Source: an uncultured Clostridia bacterium
GTDB taxonomy: Bacteria; Bacillota; Clostridia; Oscillospirales; CAG-382
Length of the DNA: 25,461 bases
Assembly (NCBI GenBank): GCA_947305675.1
Contig: CAMZED010000011.1
Coordinates: forward strand, 1-25,461
Reading direction: 5' to 3'
The notes under the pieces are model-generated. The model saw nothing but the letters and a program-made list of their open reading frames with translations. It had not been told where the DNA came from and did not search any database. Shown in pieces: positions 16,030 through 23,522 of the stretch. The position numbers and the translations under genes are program-made. Each line of letters begins with the position of its first letter. Positions within the stretch are counted from its first letter, which is position 1.

Positions 16030-16926
16030 ATGTCCGCTTATCTCATCGGAATAGACGGTGGGGGCAGCAAGACCGACTTTTTACTTTGCGACCTCGGGTT
16101 AAACGAGGTCGCAAGGTGTTATTACGGCTCCTCCAACCCGAACGATATCGGCACCGTAAGCGCCGCGGAACTTCTGACCGACGGCGTTAACTCTTTGTGC
16201 GCTTCCGCCGGGATAGAAAAAAGCGAGGTGGCGGCGGTTTTCGCAGGCATCGCCGGAGCGACCTCGCGCAATAATGTCGCCGTGCTGACCGAAGCGCTTC
16301 GCAAAGCGCTTCCGGGCGCGAAAGCCGCCGTGCTTCACGACGGGATAAACGTGCTTTACGGCGCTTTTCCCGACAGCGACGGAGTAAGCGTGATCTGCGG
16401 GACAGGGTCGTCCTGCTTTGTAAAAAAAGGCGGGGAGATATTCCGCATCGGCGGATACGGTTCGCTGGATCTTTGCGGCAACGGCTACGAGATCGGGCGG
16501 GCGGCGCTGGCGCACGCGTTAAAGACCGTCGACGGGCGCGAACAGGAAGGCGTTATGGAAGAATTGCTGCACAAAAAGTTCGGGAACGATTTTTTGCGTT
16601 CGCTTGAAACGATGCTCGAGCTTGGAAAAAAGCAAACCGCTTCCCTGGCGCCGCTGGTTTTCGAAGCCGCCGAAAGAGGCGACGGGAGCGCGCTTGCAAT
16701 AATTAAAACCAACGTTGAATATATCGTCGGGCTTATCGACAAAGCCGGCGAAAAATTCGAAGGCGACTACGGCGTCGCCATAGCCGGAGGCATATTCAAA
16801 AGCGCGTTGGCGGAGCAAATGCTTAAAGCGAACGTCAACCGCCGGGCGAAGATCACGAAAAACGCGGCCGATCCGGTGTTCGGCGCGGCGGCGCGGGCAA
16901 AACAACTCTTGACAGAATCGCTTTAA
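16030..16926 (+). CDS. BadF/N-acetylglucosamine kinase-type sugar kinase
   Basis: This 298-residue protein belongs to the ASKHA fold (BadF/BadG/BcrA/BcrD family), which includes N-acetylglucosamine and glucosamine kinases. The phosphate-1 loop is IGIDGGGSKT (6-15), the phosphate-2 region is VSVICGTGSSCFVK, and the adenosine motif is VAIAGGIFKS. No iron-sulphur CxxC pair typical of the benzoyl-CoA reductase branch is seen, so an amino-sugar kinase in cell wall recycling is the better guess. Start and mscL stop are separated by only three bases (TAACCTATG) and no good ribosome binding site is visible, so translation likely depends on coupling to mscL. Its last codons contain the -35 box of thrS. 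Confidence 0.82.
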   Translation: MSAYLIGIDGGGSKTDFLLCDLGLNEVARCYYGSSNPNDIGTVSAAELLTDGVNSLCASAGIEKSEVAAVFAGIAGATSRNNVAVLTEALRKALPGAKAAVLHDGINVLYGAFPDSDGVSVICGTGSSCFVKKGGEIFRIGGYGSLDLCGNGYEIGRAALAHALKTVDGREQEGVMEELLHKKFGNDFLRSLETMLELGKKQTASLAPLVFEAAERGDGSALAIIKTNVEYIVGLIDKAGEKFEGDYGVAIAGGIFKSALAEQMLKANVNRRAKITKNAADPVFGAAARAKQLLTESL

Positions 16927-16937
16927 AAGGCTATAAT
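16909..16937 (+). promoter_or_regulatory. Consensus sigma-A promoter for thrS
   Basis: TTGACA (16909-16914) and TATAAT (16932-16937) match consensus at all twelve positions with a 17-base spacer. The -35 box lies inside the end of the sugar kinase gene. The start near 16944 leaves about 30 bases before the thrS ATG, too short for a T-box leader. thrS therefore appears strongly and constitutively transcribed rather than T-box controlled. Confidence 0.9.
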
Positions 16938-16973
16938 AATTCGCAAACTAAAAGTTTTTTAAGAGGGACCGTT

Positions 16974-18725
16974 ATGGAAAACAACGAGAACAACGCACAA
17001 CAGGAATTGCAGACGTTAAGGCATTCCGCTTCGCACATTTTGGCTCAGGCGGTCAAAAGGCTTTACCCCGCGACAAAACTTGCGATCGGACCTGCGATAG
17101 AAAACGGATTTTATTATGATTTCGACAGTGAAGTCTCTTTTACTCCCGAAACGCTTGCCGCTTTGGAAGAAGAGATGAAGAAGATCGTAAAAGAAAATCT
17201 TAAGATCGAACGCTTTGTGCTCCCGCGCGAACAGGCTTTGGAGCTTATGAAGGACGAACCTTATAAAACGCAGCTTATAAACGATCTGCCCGCGGACGCC
17301 GAGATATCTTTTTATAAACAAGGCGAGTTCACCGACCTTTGCGCCGGCCCTCACGTAAATTATACAAAAAAAGTAAAGGCTTTTAAACTGCTTAACGTAA
17401 CCGGCGCCTATTGGCGCGGCGACAGCAAAAACAAAATGCTGCAGCGTATTTACGGCACCGCGTTCCAAAGCAAGGAAGAACTTGACGAATACGTTAAAAA
17501 ACTCGAGGAAGCCAAACTGCGCGACCACCGCAAGATCGGTAAAGAGATGGGTCTGTTTATGACCGACGATCTTGTCGGCAAAGGAATGCCGATGTTCCTC
17601 CCGAAGGGATACACGGTCTGGAGACTGCTTGAAAACTATATCCGCGATAAAGAGATCGAACTCGGATATCAGCACGTGCTGACTCCCTGCGTCGGCACCG
17701 TCGAACTTTATAAAACCTCCGGCCACTGGGATCATTATCAGAAGAATATGTTCCCTGCGATGCAGGTCGACGACGAAACTTATGTGCTGCGCCCGATGAA
17801 CTGCCCGCACCATATGCGGATCTACGCCAGCCAGCCCCATTCCTACCGCAATCTTCCGATCCGCATCGGCGAGATCGCGCACGATTTCAGATATGAATCG
17901 TCGGGCACGCTGAAAGGTATCGAGCGCGGAAGGCATTTCTGCCAGAACGACGCGCATCTGTTTGTTACTCCCGAACAGATAAAAGACGAGTTTGCAAACG
18001 TCGTTAACCTTATTTTCGAAACCTACAAGGATTTTGACATAACCGATTACCGCTGCGTGCTTTCGCTGCGCGATCCCGCCGACAAAGAAAAGTATCACGA
18101 CGACGACGAGATGTGGAACACCGCCGAAAGCGCCCTGCGCGACGTGCTGAACGGGCTTGGGCTTGATTATACCGAGGAGATCGGCGAAGCCGCTTTCTAC
18201 GGTCCGAAACTCGACGTTAATGTAAAACCCGCCGTCGGAGCGGAATATACGCTTTCCACCTGTCAGCTCGACTTCTGCCTCCCCGCGAAATTCAACCTGA
18301 CCTATACCGACAAAGACAACATCGAGCGCACTCCCGTGGTCATCCACAGGGCGATACTCGGTTCGCTCGACAGATTTATGGCTTATCTTATCGAGGAGAC
18401 GATGGGCGCCTTCCCGACTTGGCTCGCTCCGGTGCAGGTACAGATCCTTCCCATTACCGACAGAGCCAAAGAATACGGCGAATCGCTGCTTGAACGGCTG
18501 AAGGACGCCGGAATAAGAGCCGAGATCGACAACCGCAACGAAAAGATCGGCTACAAGATCCGCGAACACAAAATGCAAAAAGTTCCCTATCTTGTCGTTA
18601 TCGGCGATAACGAAGTCGCAAACGGCACTATCACCGTGAACAGCTACAAAAAGGGCGATCTCGGCAACACGACGTTCGAACAATTCCTTAACGATCTTAA
18701 CACGGAGATCAGAAACCGCAAATAA
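16974..18725 (+). CDS. thrS: Threonyl-tRNA synthetase lacking the TGS domain
   Basis: This is a class II aminoacyl-tRNA synthetase that charges tRNA-Thr. The editing domain that removes mis-attached serine carries HSASH (H17, H21) and CAGPH (C123, H127). The catalytic zinc ligands are C277 (MNCPHH), H328 (QNDAHLF) and H458 (VIHRAILGS). The C-terminal anticodon-binding domain begins near 483. At 583 residues it is about 55-60 shorter than the usual 640, because the N-terminal TGS domain is missing. The promoter's -10 box lies only 37 bases before the ATG, so an unseen upstream start is not possible. An AGAGGGA site precedes the ATG. The gene is transcribed alone and ends at a strong terminator. 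Confidence 0.96.
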   Translation: MENNENNAQQELQTLRHSASHILAQAVKRLYPATKLAIGPAIENGFYYDFDSEVSFTPETLAALEEEMKKIVKENLKIERFVLPREQALELMKDEPYKTQLINDLPADAEISFYKQGEFTDLCAGPHVNYTKKVKAFKLLNVTGAYWRGDSKNKMLQRIYGTAFQSKEELDEYVKKLEEAKLRDHRKIGKEMGLFMTDDLVGKGMPMFLPKGYTVWRLLENYIRDKEIELGYQHVLTPCVGTVELYKTSGHWDHYQKNMFPAMQVDDETYVLRPMNCPHHMRIYASQPHSYRNLPIRIGEIAHDFRYESSGTLKGIERGRHFCQNDAHLFVTPEQIKDEFANVVNLIFETYKDFDITDYRCVLSLRDPADKEKYHDDDEMWNTAESALRDVLNGLGLDYTEEIGEAAFYGPKLDVNVKPAVGAEYTLSTCQLDFCLPAKFNLTYTDKDNIERTPVVIHRAILGSLDRFMAYLIEETMGAFPTWLAPVQVQILPITDRAKEYGESLLERLKDAGIRAEIDNRNEKIGYKIREHKMQKVPYLVVIGDNEVANGTITVNSYKKGDLGNTTFEQFLNDLNTEIRNRK

Positions 18726-18733
18726 ACGATCAC

Positions 18734-18774
18734 AAAAACAAAGTCACCCGCGATACGAGGGTGACTTTGTTTTT
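18734..18774. terminator. Bidirectional terminator between thrS and the response regulator
   Basis: A perfect 16-bp inverted repeat (18734-18749 with 18759-18774) surrounds a 9-base loop. The arms are AAAAACAAAGTCACCC and its complement, so both strands give a GC stem followed by a run of Ts. It ends thrS on the + strand (8 bases after the stop) and the convergent response regulator on the minus strand. Confidence 0.95.
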
Positions 18775-18791
18775 ATTGAATTTACTATGAG

Positions 18792-19481
18792 TTATTCGTT
18801 GTTCACTTCGAATTTATAACCGACGCCCCAGATCGTCTTTAGCGTCCAGTTGCTTTTGACTCCCTCCAGTTTTTCGCGGAGGCGTTTGATGTGGACGTCG
18901 ACGGTGCGGCTGTCGCCGAGGTAATCGAACCCCCAGACTTTGTCGAGAAGTTGATCGCGCGTGAAAACGCGGTTATAATTCGACGCGAGAAAATAGATAA
19001 GTTCGAGTTCCTTCGGCGGAAGATCGACTACCTTCCCGCCGACTTTGAGCTCGTATTTCTGGAGTGATATTTCCAATCCGTCGAACTTTATCACCTCACC
19101 GTCGGAAGTATCGTGTTTCGCATAGCGACGAAGCACGGCTTTTATGCGGGCGAAAACTTCTTTCATATCGAAAGGTTTGACAATAAAATCGTCGGCGCCG
19201 AGTTCAAGACCGAGGACTTTGTCGATTGTTTCGCCTTTCGCGGTGATCATAATTATGGGTTTGGAGGAATGCTCTCTTATCTCGCGGCAGATCTGCCAGC
19301 CGTCTTTTTTCGGCAGCATAATATCGAGCAGGACAAGATCAGGCTCATACATACGGAAAGCGGTGAGCCCCTCGACGCCGTCATTGGCGGTCTTGACCTC
19401 ATAACCCTCTTTTACAAGATACATCTGAAGAAGGTCGCAAATGTTTGTATCGTCGTCAATAACAAGAATTTTTGTTACCAT
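18792..19481 (-). CDS. OmpR/PhoB-family response regulator
   Basis: This two-component DNA-binding regulator has 229 residues. The receiver domain (1-120) has the acidic pocket D9-D11, phosphoacceptor D53 (LVLLDIMLP), T80 (MITAKG) and K102 (VKPFD). The winged-helix output domain (130-229) shows the family pattern PKELELIYFLA, TRDQLLDKVWG, TVDVHIKRLREKL and TIWGVGYKF. There is no histidine kinase in the window, either side, so it is an orphan here and its partner and targets are unknown. A GGGGG run six bases before the ATG serves as ribosome binding site. Its promoter faces away from ychF and its transcript ends at the terminator shared with thrS. Confidence 0.94.
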   Translation of the reverse strand: MVTKILVIDDDTNICDLLQMYLVKEGYEVKTANDGVEGLTAFRMYEPDLVLLDIMLPKKDGWQICREIREHSSKPIIMITAKGETIDKVLGLELGADDFIVKPFDMKEVFARIKAVLRRYAKHDTSDGEVIKFDGLEISLQKYELKVGGKVVDLPPKELELIYFLASNYNRVFTRDQLLDKVWGFDYLGDSRTVDVHIKRLREKLEGVKSNWTLKTIWGVGYKFEVNNE

Positions 19482-19518
19482 TTTGATACCCCCTGATTTT
19501 TTATTAAAAAATTAATTT

Positions 19519-19620
19519 TTAACCGAAAATATACCGTCGCTTAAATTTTAGCATATTAAAGCCTGATTGTCAACATATTTTTTGTTTTTGTTAATTATTT
19601 ATAGAATAAAAAATTAACCG
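19519..19620. repeat. Short repeats in the AT-rich divergent spacer
   Basis: TTAACCG occurs at 19519-19525 and 19614-19620, flanking the response-regulator promoter. GTTAATT (19590-19596) and AATTAAC (19612-19618) also form an inverted repeat with a 15-base centre. These could be operator half-sites for the regulator or chance in AT-rich DNA. Confidence 0.25.
19545..19573 (-). promoter_or_regulatory. Sigma-A promoter for the response regulator
   Basis: On the minus strand TTGACA (19568-19573) and TAAAAT (19545-19550) are separated by 17 bases; the -35 is perfect and the -10 is one base off. The start near 19538 gives a leader of about 57 bases. The gap 19482-19745 is very AT-rich and contains this promoter, the ychF promoter and short repeats, but no gene. 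Confidence 0.8.
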
Positions 19621-19671
19621 TAATTATAAATACGGATTTTGACTCCTTTGCCGAAACAATTTATAAAACCG

Positions 19672-19700
19672 TTGAAAAAACAAAGCGTCTGTGATATAAT
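19672..19700 (+). promoter_or_regulatory. Sigma-A promoter for ychF
   Basis: TTGAAA (19672-19677) and a perfect TATAAT (19695-19700) are spaced by 17 bases. Transcription would start near 19707, leaving about 39 bases before ychF, with AAAAGGAG as ribosome binding site. No terminator is visible between ychF and the two secreted genes that follow, so this promoter may also serve them. Confidence 0.85.
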
Positions 19701-19745
19701 GGAGTTTGTGAAAAGATCGTTTGTTAAAAGGAGAAATAAACCGAT

Positions 19746-20840
19746 ATGAAATTAGGAATAATCGGATTGCCCAACGTCGGGAAAAGCACGCTTTTCAACG
19801 CGCTTACCAAAGCCGGCGCCGAAAGCGCAAACTATGCGTTTTGCACTATCGACCCGAACGTGGGTGTCGTGCCGGTGCCCGACGAAAGGATCGACAGGCT
19901 TGCCGAACTGTATCACCCGAAGAAAACAACTTATGCGACGGTTGAGTTCGTTGATATCGCCGGGCTGGTCCGCGGCGCTTCAAAGGGCGAGGGGCTGGGC
20001 AACAAATTCCTTTCGCATATACGCGAAGTCGACGCCGTGGTACACGTTGTGCGCTGCTTCGGAGGGAGCAAGATAATTCACGTTGAAGACACCGTCGACC
20101 CCGCGCGCGACGTCGAAACGATAAATACCGAGCTTATTCTTTCCGATATAGAACTGCTGGAACGCCAGATCGACAAACTGACCAAGCAAGGCAAAGGGGA
20201 TAAAAGCGCTCTTGCCGACGCCGCGGTGCTTAAAAAGATCTGCGACGAACTTTATAAAGGCGTGCCGGCGCGCAACGTGGAACTCAGCGACGAAGAAGCC
20301 GAGGTCCTTAAGACGGTCCCCCTGCTTTCGGGCAAGCCGGTGATCTATTGTGCCAACGTTTCGGAAGAAGATATAACCCGTCCGGATACCGACAACCCCT
20401 ATTTCGTCGCTCTGACCGAGGCGGTCAAAGGCGAAAACGCCGAGATAATATCGGTCTGCGCCGAAACCGAAGCTGAACTCGGCGAACTTGACCCCGAAGA
20501 GCAGCAGGCTTATCTTGAAGATCTCGGAGTTGCCGAGACAGGGCTTTCCAAACTGATCCGCGCATCTTACGCGCTTTTGGGGCTGATATCTTTCCTTACA
20601 GCAGGCGAACCGGAAGTGCGCGCATGGACGATAAAGCGCGGCACAAAAGCGCCCCAGGCCGCGGGCAAGATCCACACCGATTTTGAACGCGGATTCATCC
20701 GCGCCGAAGTCGTCCCATATGCCGCCCTTATCGAAAAAGGCTCGCTTGCCGCCTGCAAAGAAGCGGGTCTGGTACGCAGCGAGGGCAAAGAATACATTAT
20801 GAACGACGGCGACGTCGTCCTGTTCAGATTCAACGTTTGA
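19746..20840 (+). CDS. ychF: Obg-family ATPase YchF
   Basis: YchF is a cytoplasmic P-loop ATPase of the Obg group that associates with ribosomes and influences oxidative stress responses. The P loop is GLPNVGKST (7-15) and the G3 region is VDIAGLVRGASKGEGLGN (69-86). The base-specificity motif is N204-V-S-E207 instead of NKxD, the known change that makes YchF prefer ATP over GTP. A coiled-coil helical domain follows the G domain, and the C-terminal TGS domain ends in EYIMNDGDVVLFRFNV. Length 364 is standard. The stop is 26 bases before the first secreted GHL10 gene. Confidence 0.97.
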   Translation: MKLGIIGLPNVGKSTLFNALTKAGAESANYAFCTIDPNVGVVPVPDERIDRLAELYHPKKTTYATVEFVDIAGLVRGASKGEGLGNKFLSHIREVDAVVHVVRCFGGSKIIHVEDTVDPARDVETINTELILSDIELLERQIDKLTKQGKGDKSALADAAVLKKICDELYKGVPARNVELSDEEAEVLKTVPLLSGKPVIYCANVSEEDITRPDTDNPYFVALTEAVKGENAEIISVCAETEAELGELDPEEQQAYLEDLGVAETGLSKLIRASYALLGLISFLTAGEPEVRAWTIKRGTKAPQAAGKIHTDFERGFIRAEVVPYAALIEKGSLAACKEAGLVRSEGKEYIMNDGDVVLFRFNV

Positions 20841-20866
20841 CAATACACGGTCAAGAGGAACAGCTG

Positions 20867-23500
20867 ATGAAAAAACGTCTTATTTCTATCGCACTGATCC
20901 TTTTATTGGCGCTCACCACGACAAGTTTCCCCGCCAAAGCCGGATCGGGCAGAGTTTCGGTTACGATCGACGGAGTGAACTCCGGCAGGGGCGCCGATCA
21001 AATCGTTATCTATTCCCTGTCGGGTAACCGGACTTCGACCAACGAATGGGGGGTCGAGGCGACGGTGGACGACCGCGGCATAATAACTCAGGTCGGCGGC
21101 AACAACAGCACCGTCCCGAACGGCGGGTTCGTCATTTCCGGTCACGGCGAAGGAAAGGCGTGGATCCTGCAGAACGTAAAAGTCGGCAGGCACGCCAGAT
21201 ATTTCGAAAAGGCGGGGCTTCTGGTTATCGACGACGAACCGATTCCGCCGTTCTATTCGATCACGAACAAATTCAACAGCGTAAACAAAACGCGGTTTGC
21301 CGATAATATAGTGATCTATACCGGGAAACAGTCGTCCGGCACCAACGAATGGGGCTACGAGGCGGTTGTCGACGGCGACGGAACAGTGATATCCGTCGGC
21401 GGGAACAACAACGCGATCCCTTCGGGCGGGTTTGTGATTTCCGGTCACGGTAAAGGTGCCGATCTGTTAAGAAAAATCGTGCTGGTCGGAATGACTGCCG
21501 AATACGACGGCTCGAAGCTTGAATTTACTTTGTATTTCAACGAAAGAAGCCTTATACTTTATATCGACGACGTTGTAAACAAACTTTCGGAATACATAAT
21601 TTCGGCGTACGAAAACGGAACAGTCACCGGGTACGACCGCGAAACGGCTTTTGCCGCACTTAACGTCATCAAATCCGACCGTGACGAGATGGTAAGAAAA
21701 TTCGACGCCGCGATCGCAACCTCCGATGAAATCGCCGCTTTTGCCGACGAACTCGAAAAGCGCTGTTCGGATTTGCGCGCGGATTATTCCGAAAGCCAGC
21801 CGCTGGAATACCGCGGAGTGTGGATCCGCCCGACCGAAAAGAACTCCGCGCAGGTGCGCGAAACGGTAAAAAAACTTAAATCGCTCGGCGCCAACGCCGT
21901 GTGTATCGAGACGCAATACGATTGCTGTGCGATATTCCCCACCCCGAAAGACTGCCTTATGGTGCAGAATCCGTCGTTCAAAGGATTTGACGTGCTTGAA
22001 TCGTATATCGAAGAATGCCACGCCGAAGGGATGGAACTGCATTGCTGGATGCCGGTGTTTTATACCGGAAGCAACCGTTCCGCCAACAAAGATATTTCGG
22101 TGTTTGCCAAACGCCCCGATCTTTACGTCAAAAACGACCTGGGTCTTACCGCCGACGCAAACGGGACGAACGATTTTATGATGCTCGATCCCTCGAACCC
22201 CGAAGCTACCGGGTTTTTGCTTGGGCTGTACGAGTATCTTCTGCAGAAATATGATATCGACGGTTTTCAGCTTGATTATATAAGATACGAAGGCCGCGGA
22301 GAGCGCGATTGGGGATATTTCAGCAACGCATCTGCAAAATTCAAAGCTAAATACGGGATCGAACCGACCTATAATACCAAATCCGCCCATTGGAACGACT
22401 GGTGCCGGATCCGTTGTGAATACGTTACCGATTTTGTTCGCAAGATGCGCGATCTTATCGACAGCGTCGCCCCCCATGTGCTGCTGACGGCAGACGTTTT
22501 CGGCTATCTTTCGGATTCCGCCGTCACGATCTACCAGGACACAGCATCCTGGCTTAAAGAGGGCCTGCTCGACGCAGTCCACCCTATGACCTACGGCGTT
22601 CAGGCTCCCGCCAACTGTGTTCCGTCGTTTGCCGCGATCTGCGGCGATTGCATACTTGCCCCGGGAATCGGCGCATTTATGAGCGAAGTCGACGCCGAGG
22701 TCATGCGCGACCAGATAGAATATATGCGCGGTAAAGGGATATACGGCGCGATAACATTCGAGAGCATAGGATTCATCTCGAAAGCATCCGAAGCCGTAAT
22801 AAGCAGCGGCGTCTACGGCGAATTTGCGCCTTCGGCGCTGCGCGATCCGTTAGGTGCCTCCGAAAACGCCGTTGAATTCATAAAAAGCAAGATCGGCGTG
22901 ATCTGTGACGCGGGCGGATATACCTCCAAACAGAAAGCCGATCTTGAAAAAGCCGCGGACGCGGCGCTCGATTCGGTCAGGGGCGGCAGTGTTTCGGGGC
23001 TCAACGCATTGGCGGAGGCGCTTTTGAACACCGGGACGGAAAAAGCGAAAAGTTCGTTTACTCCGCTGGCGGGCAGATTAAAAATCGCCGCTAAACTTAT
23101 GAATACAGCGTTTGCGAAAAACGCCGATCCTTTGGAAAACGACAAGGTGTTTGTAAAAGAGAAGACGACTCTCGACCGGTTCAACGCAGTGTACGGAAAA
23201 AGTTACGAAGTGACGCGCGGAGCGCAAGCCGCGGGGTATCTTTTCACCGGAGAGAAGCTCACCGTTACTCGTGATGGCGTTTCGCGCACAATTACGGTCA
23301 TCGTTCCGGGCGACGTGGACTGCGACGGTGAAATAAACGTTGCGGACTATATTCTGGTAAAACGCCAGATACTCGGCAGATACAGTTTGACACCCGAAGG
23401 GATCGAGGCGGCGTGCGTCTGCGGCGGAGAGAAGCCGGACGTCGCCGACTACATTGCCATAAAACGACATATAATCGGCAATTTAACCATAAAAGTTTAA
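20867..23500 (+). CDS. Secreted GHL10 (DUF187) family protein with dockerin
   Basis: The 877-residue exported protein starts at 20867 (AAGAGGAA before the ATG); an in-frame ATG at 20837 would add ten polar residues ahead of the signal peptide. The signal peptide (1-25) ends at AKA. Two copies of a 64-residue domain follow (32-95 and 133-196), each with TNEWG and GGFVISGHG. A helical linker (225-310) leads to a GHL10/DUF187 TIM-barrel-like domain (315-640) with RGVWIRP and DGFQLDYIRYEG. A helical stretch and a small beta module precede a C-terminal type I-like dockerin (815-871). Its first calcium loop is canonical (DVDCDGEINVAD), but the second has lost most ligands. GHL10 relatives are predicted glycoside hydrolases; the substrate is unknown. 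The dockerin suggests docking to a cohesin scaffold or cell surface. Confidence 0.87.
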   Translation: MKKRLISIALILLLALTTTSFPAKAGSGRVSVTIDGVNSGRGADQIVIYSLSGNRTSTNEWGVEATVDDRGIITQVGGNNSTVPNGGFVISGHGEGKAWILQNVKVGRHARYFEKAGLLVIDDEPIPPFYSITNKFNSVNKTRFADNIVIYTGKQSSGTNEWGYEAVVDGDGTVISVGGNNNAIPSGGFVISGHGKGADLLRKIVLVGMTAEYDGSKLEFTLYFNERSLILYIDDVVNKLSEYIISAYENGTVTGYDRETAFAALNVIKSDRDEMVRKFDAAIATSDEIAAFADELEKRCSDLRADYSESQPLEYRGVWIRPTEKNSAQVRETVKKLKSLGANAVCIETQYDCCAIFPTPKDCLMVQNPSFKGFDVLESYIEECHAEGMELHCWMPVFYTGSNRSANKDISVFAKRPDLYVKNDLGLTADANGTNDFMMLDPSNPEATGFLLGLYEYLLQKYDIDGFQLDYIRYEGRGERDWGYFSNASAKFKAKYGIEPTYNTKSAHWNDWCRIRCEYVTDFVRKMRDLIDSVAPHVLLTADVFGYLSDSAVTIYQDTASWLKEGLLDAVHPMTYGVQAPANCVPSFAAICGDCILAPGIGAFMSEVDAEVMRDQIEYMRGKGIYGAITFESIGFISKASEAVISSGVYGEFAPSALRDPLGASENAVEFIKSKIGVICDAGGYTSKQKADLEKAADAALDSVRGGSVSGLNALAEALLNTGTEKAKSSFTPLAGRLKIAAKLMNTAFAKNADPLENDKVFVKEKTTLDRFNAVYGKSYEVTRGAQAAGYLFTGEKLTVTRDGVSRTITVIVPGDVDCDGEINVADYILVKRQILGRYSLTPEGIEAACVCGGEKPDVADYIAIKRHIIGNLTIKV
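20960..21454 (+). repeat. Two tandem copies of a small secreted domain (first gene)
   Basis: Copies at 20960-21151 and 21263-21454 encode about 64 residues each. Shared elements are a FN/VN-S-x-R start, IVIY, T-x-TNEWG-x-EA, VGGNN and IP/VP-x-GGFVISGHG. The same domain occurs twice in the next gene. From memory, a similar segment precedes phosphodiester glycosidase (NAGPA-type) domains in other bacteria. Confidence 0.8.
23309..23500 (+). other. Dockerin module with one degenerate half
   Basis: Codons 815-877 of the first GHL10 gene encode a duplicated 22-residue pattern. The first half, DVDCDGEINVAD then YILVKRQILG, keeps acidic residues at loop positions 1, 3, 5 and 12. The second half, CVCGGEKPDVAD then YIAIKRHIIG, keeps only the position-12 aspartate and the helix. 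Confidence 0.8.
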
Positions 23501-23522
23501 GCACGGAAAGGATTAACCGACA

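Noticed and set aside
16921..16973. T-box riboswitch upstream of thrS
   Set aside because: The predicted leader is only about 30 bases long and contains no T-box sequence or antiterminator structure.
17016..18683. Long minus-strand open frame (555 codons) opposite thrS
   Set aside because: It lies entirely antisense to a clearly conserved gene, shows no domain pattern, and long antisense frames are common in this codon usage.
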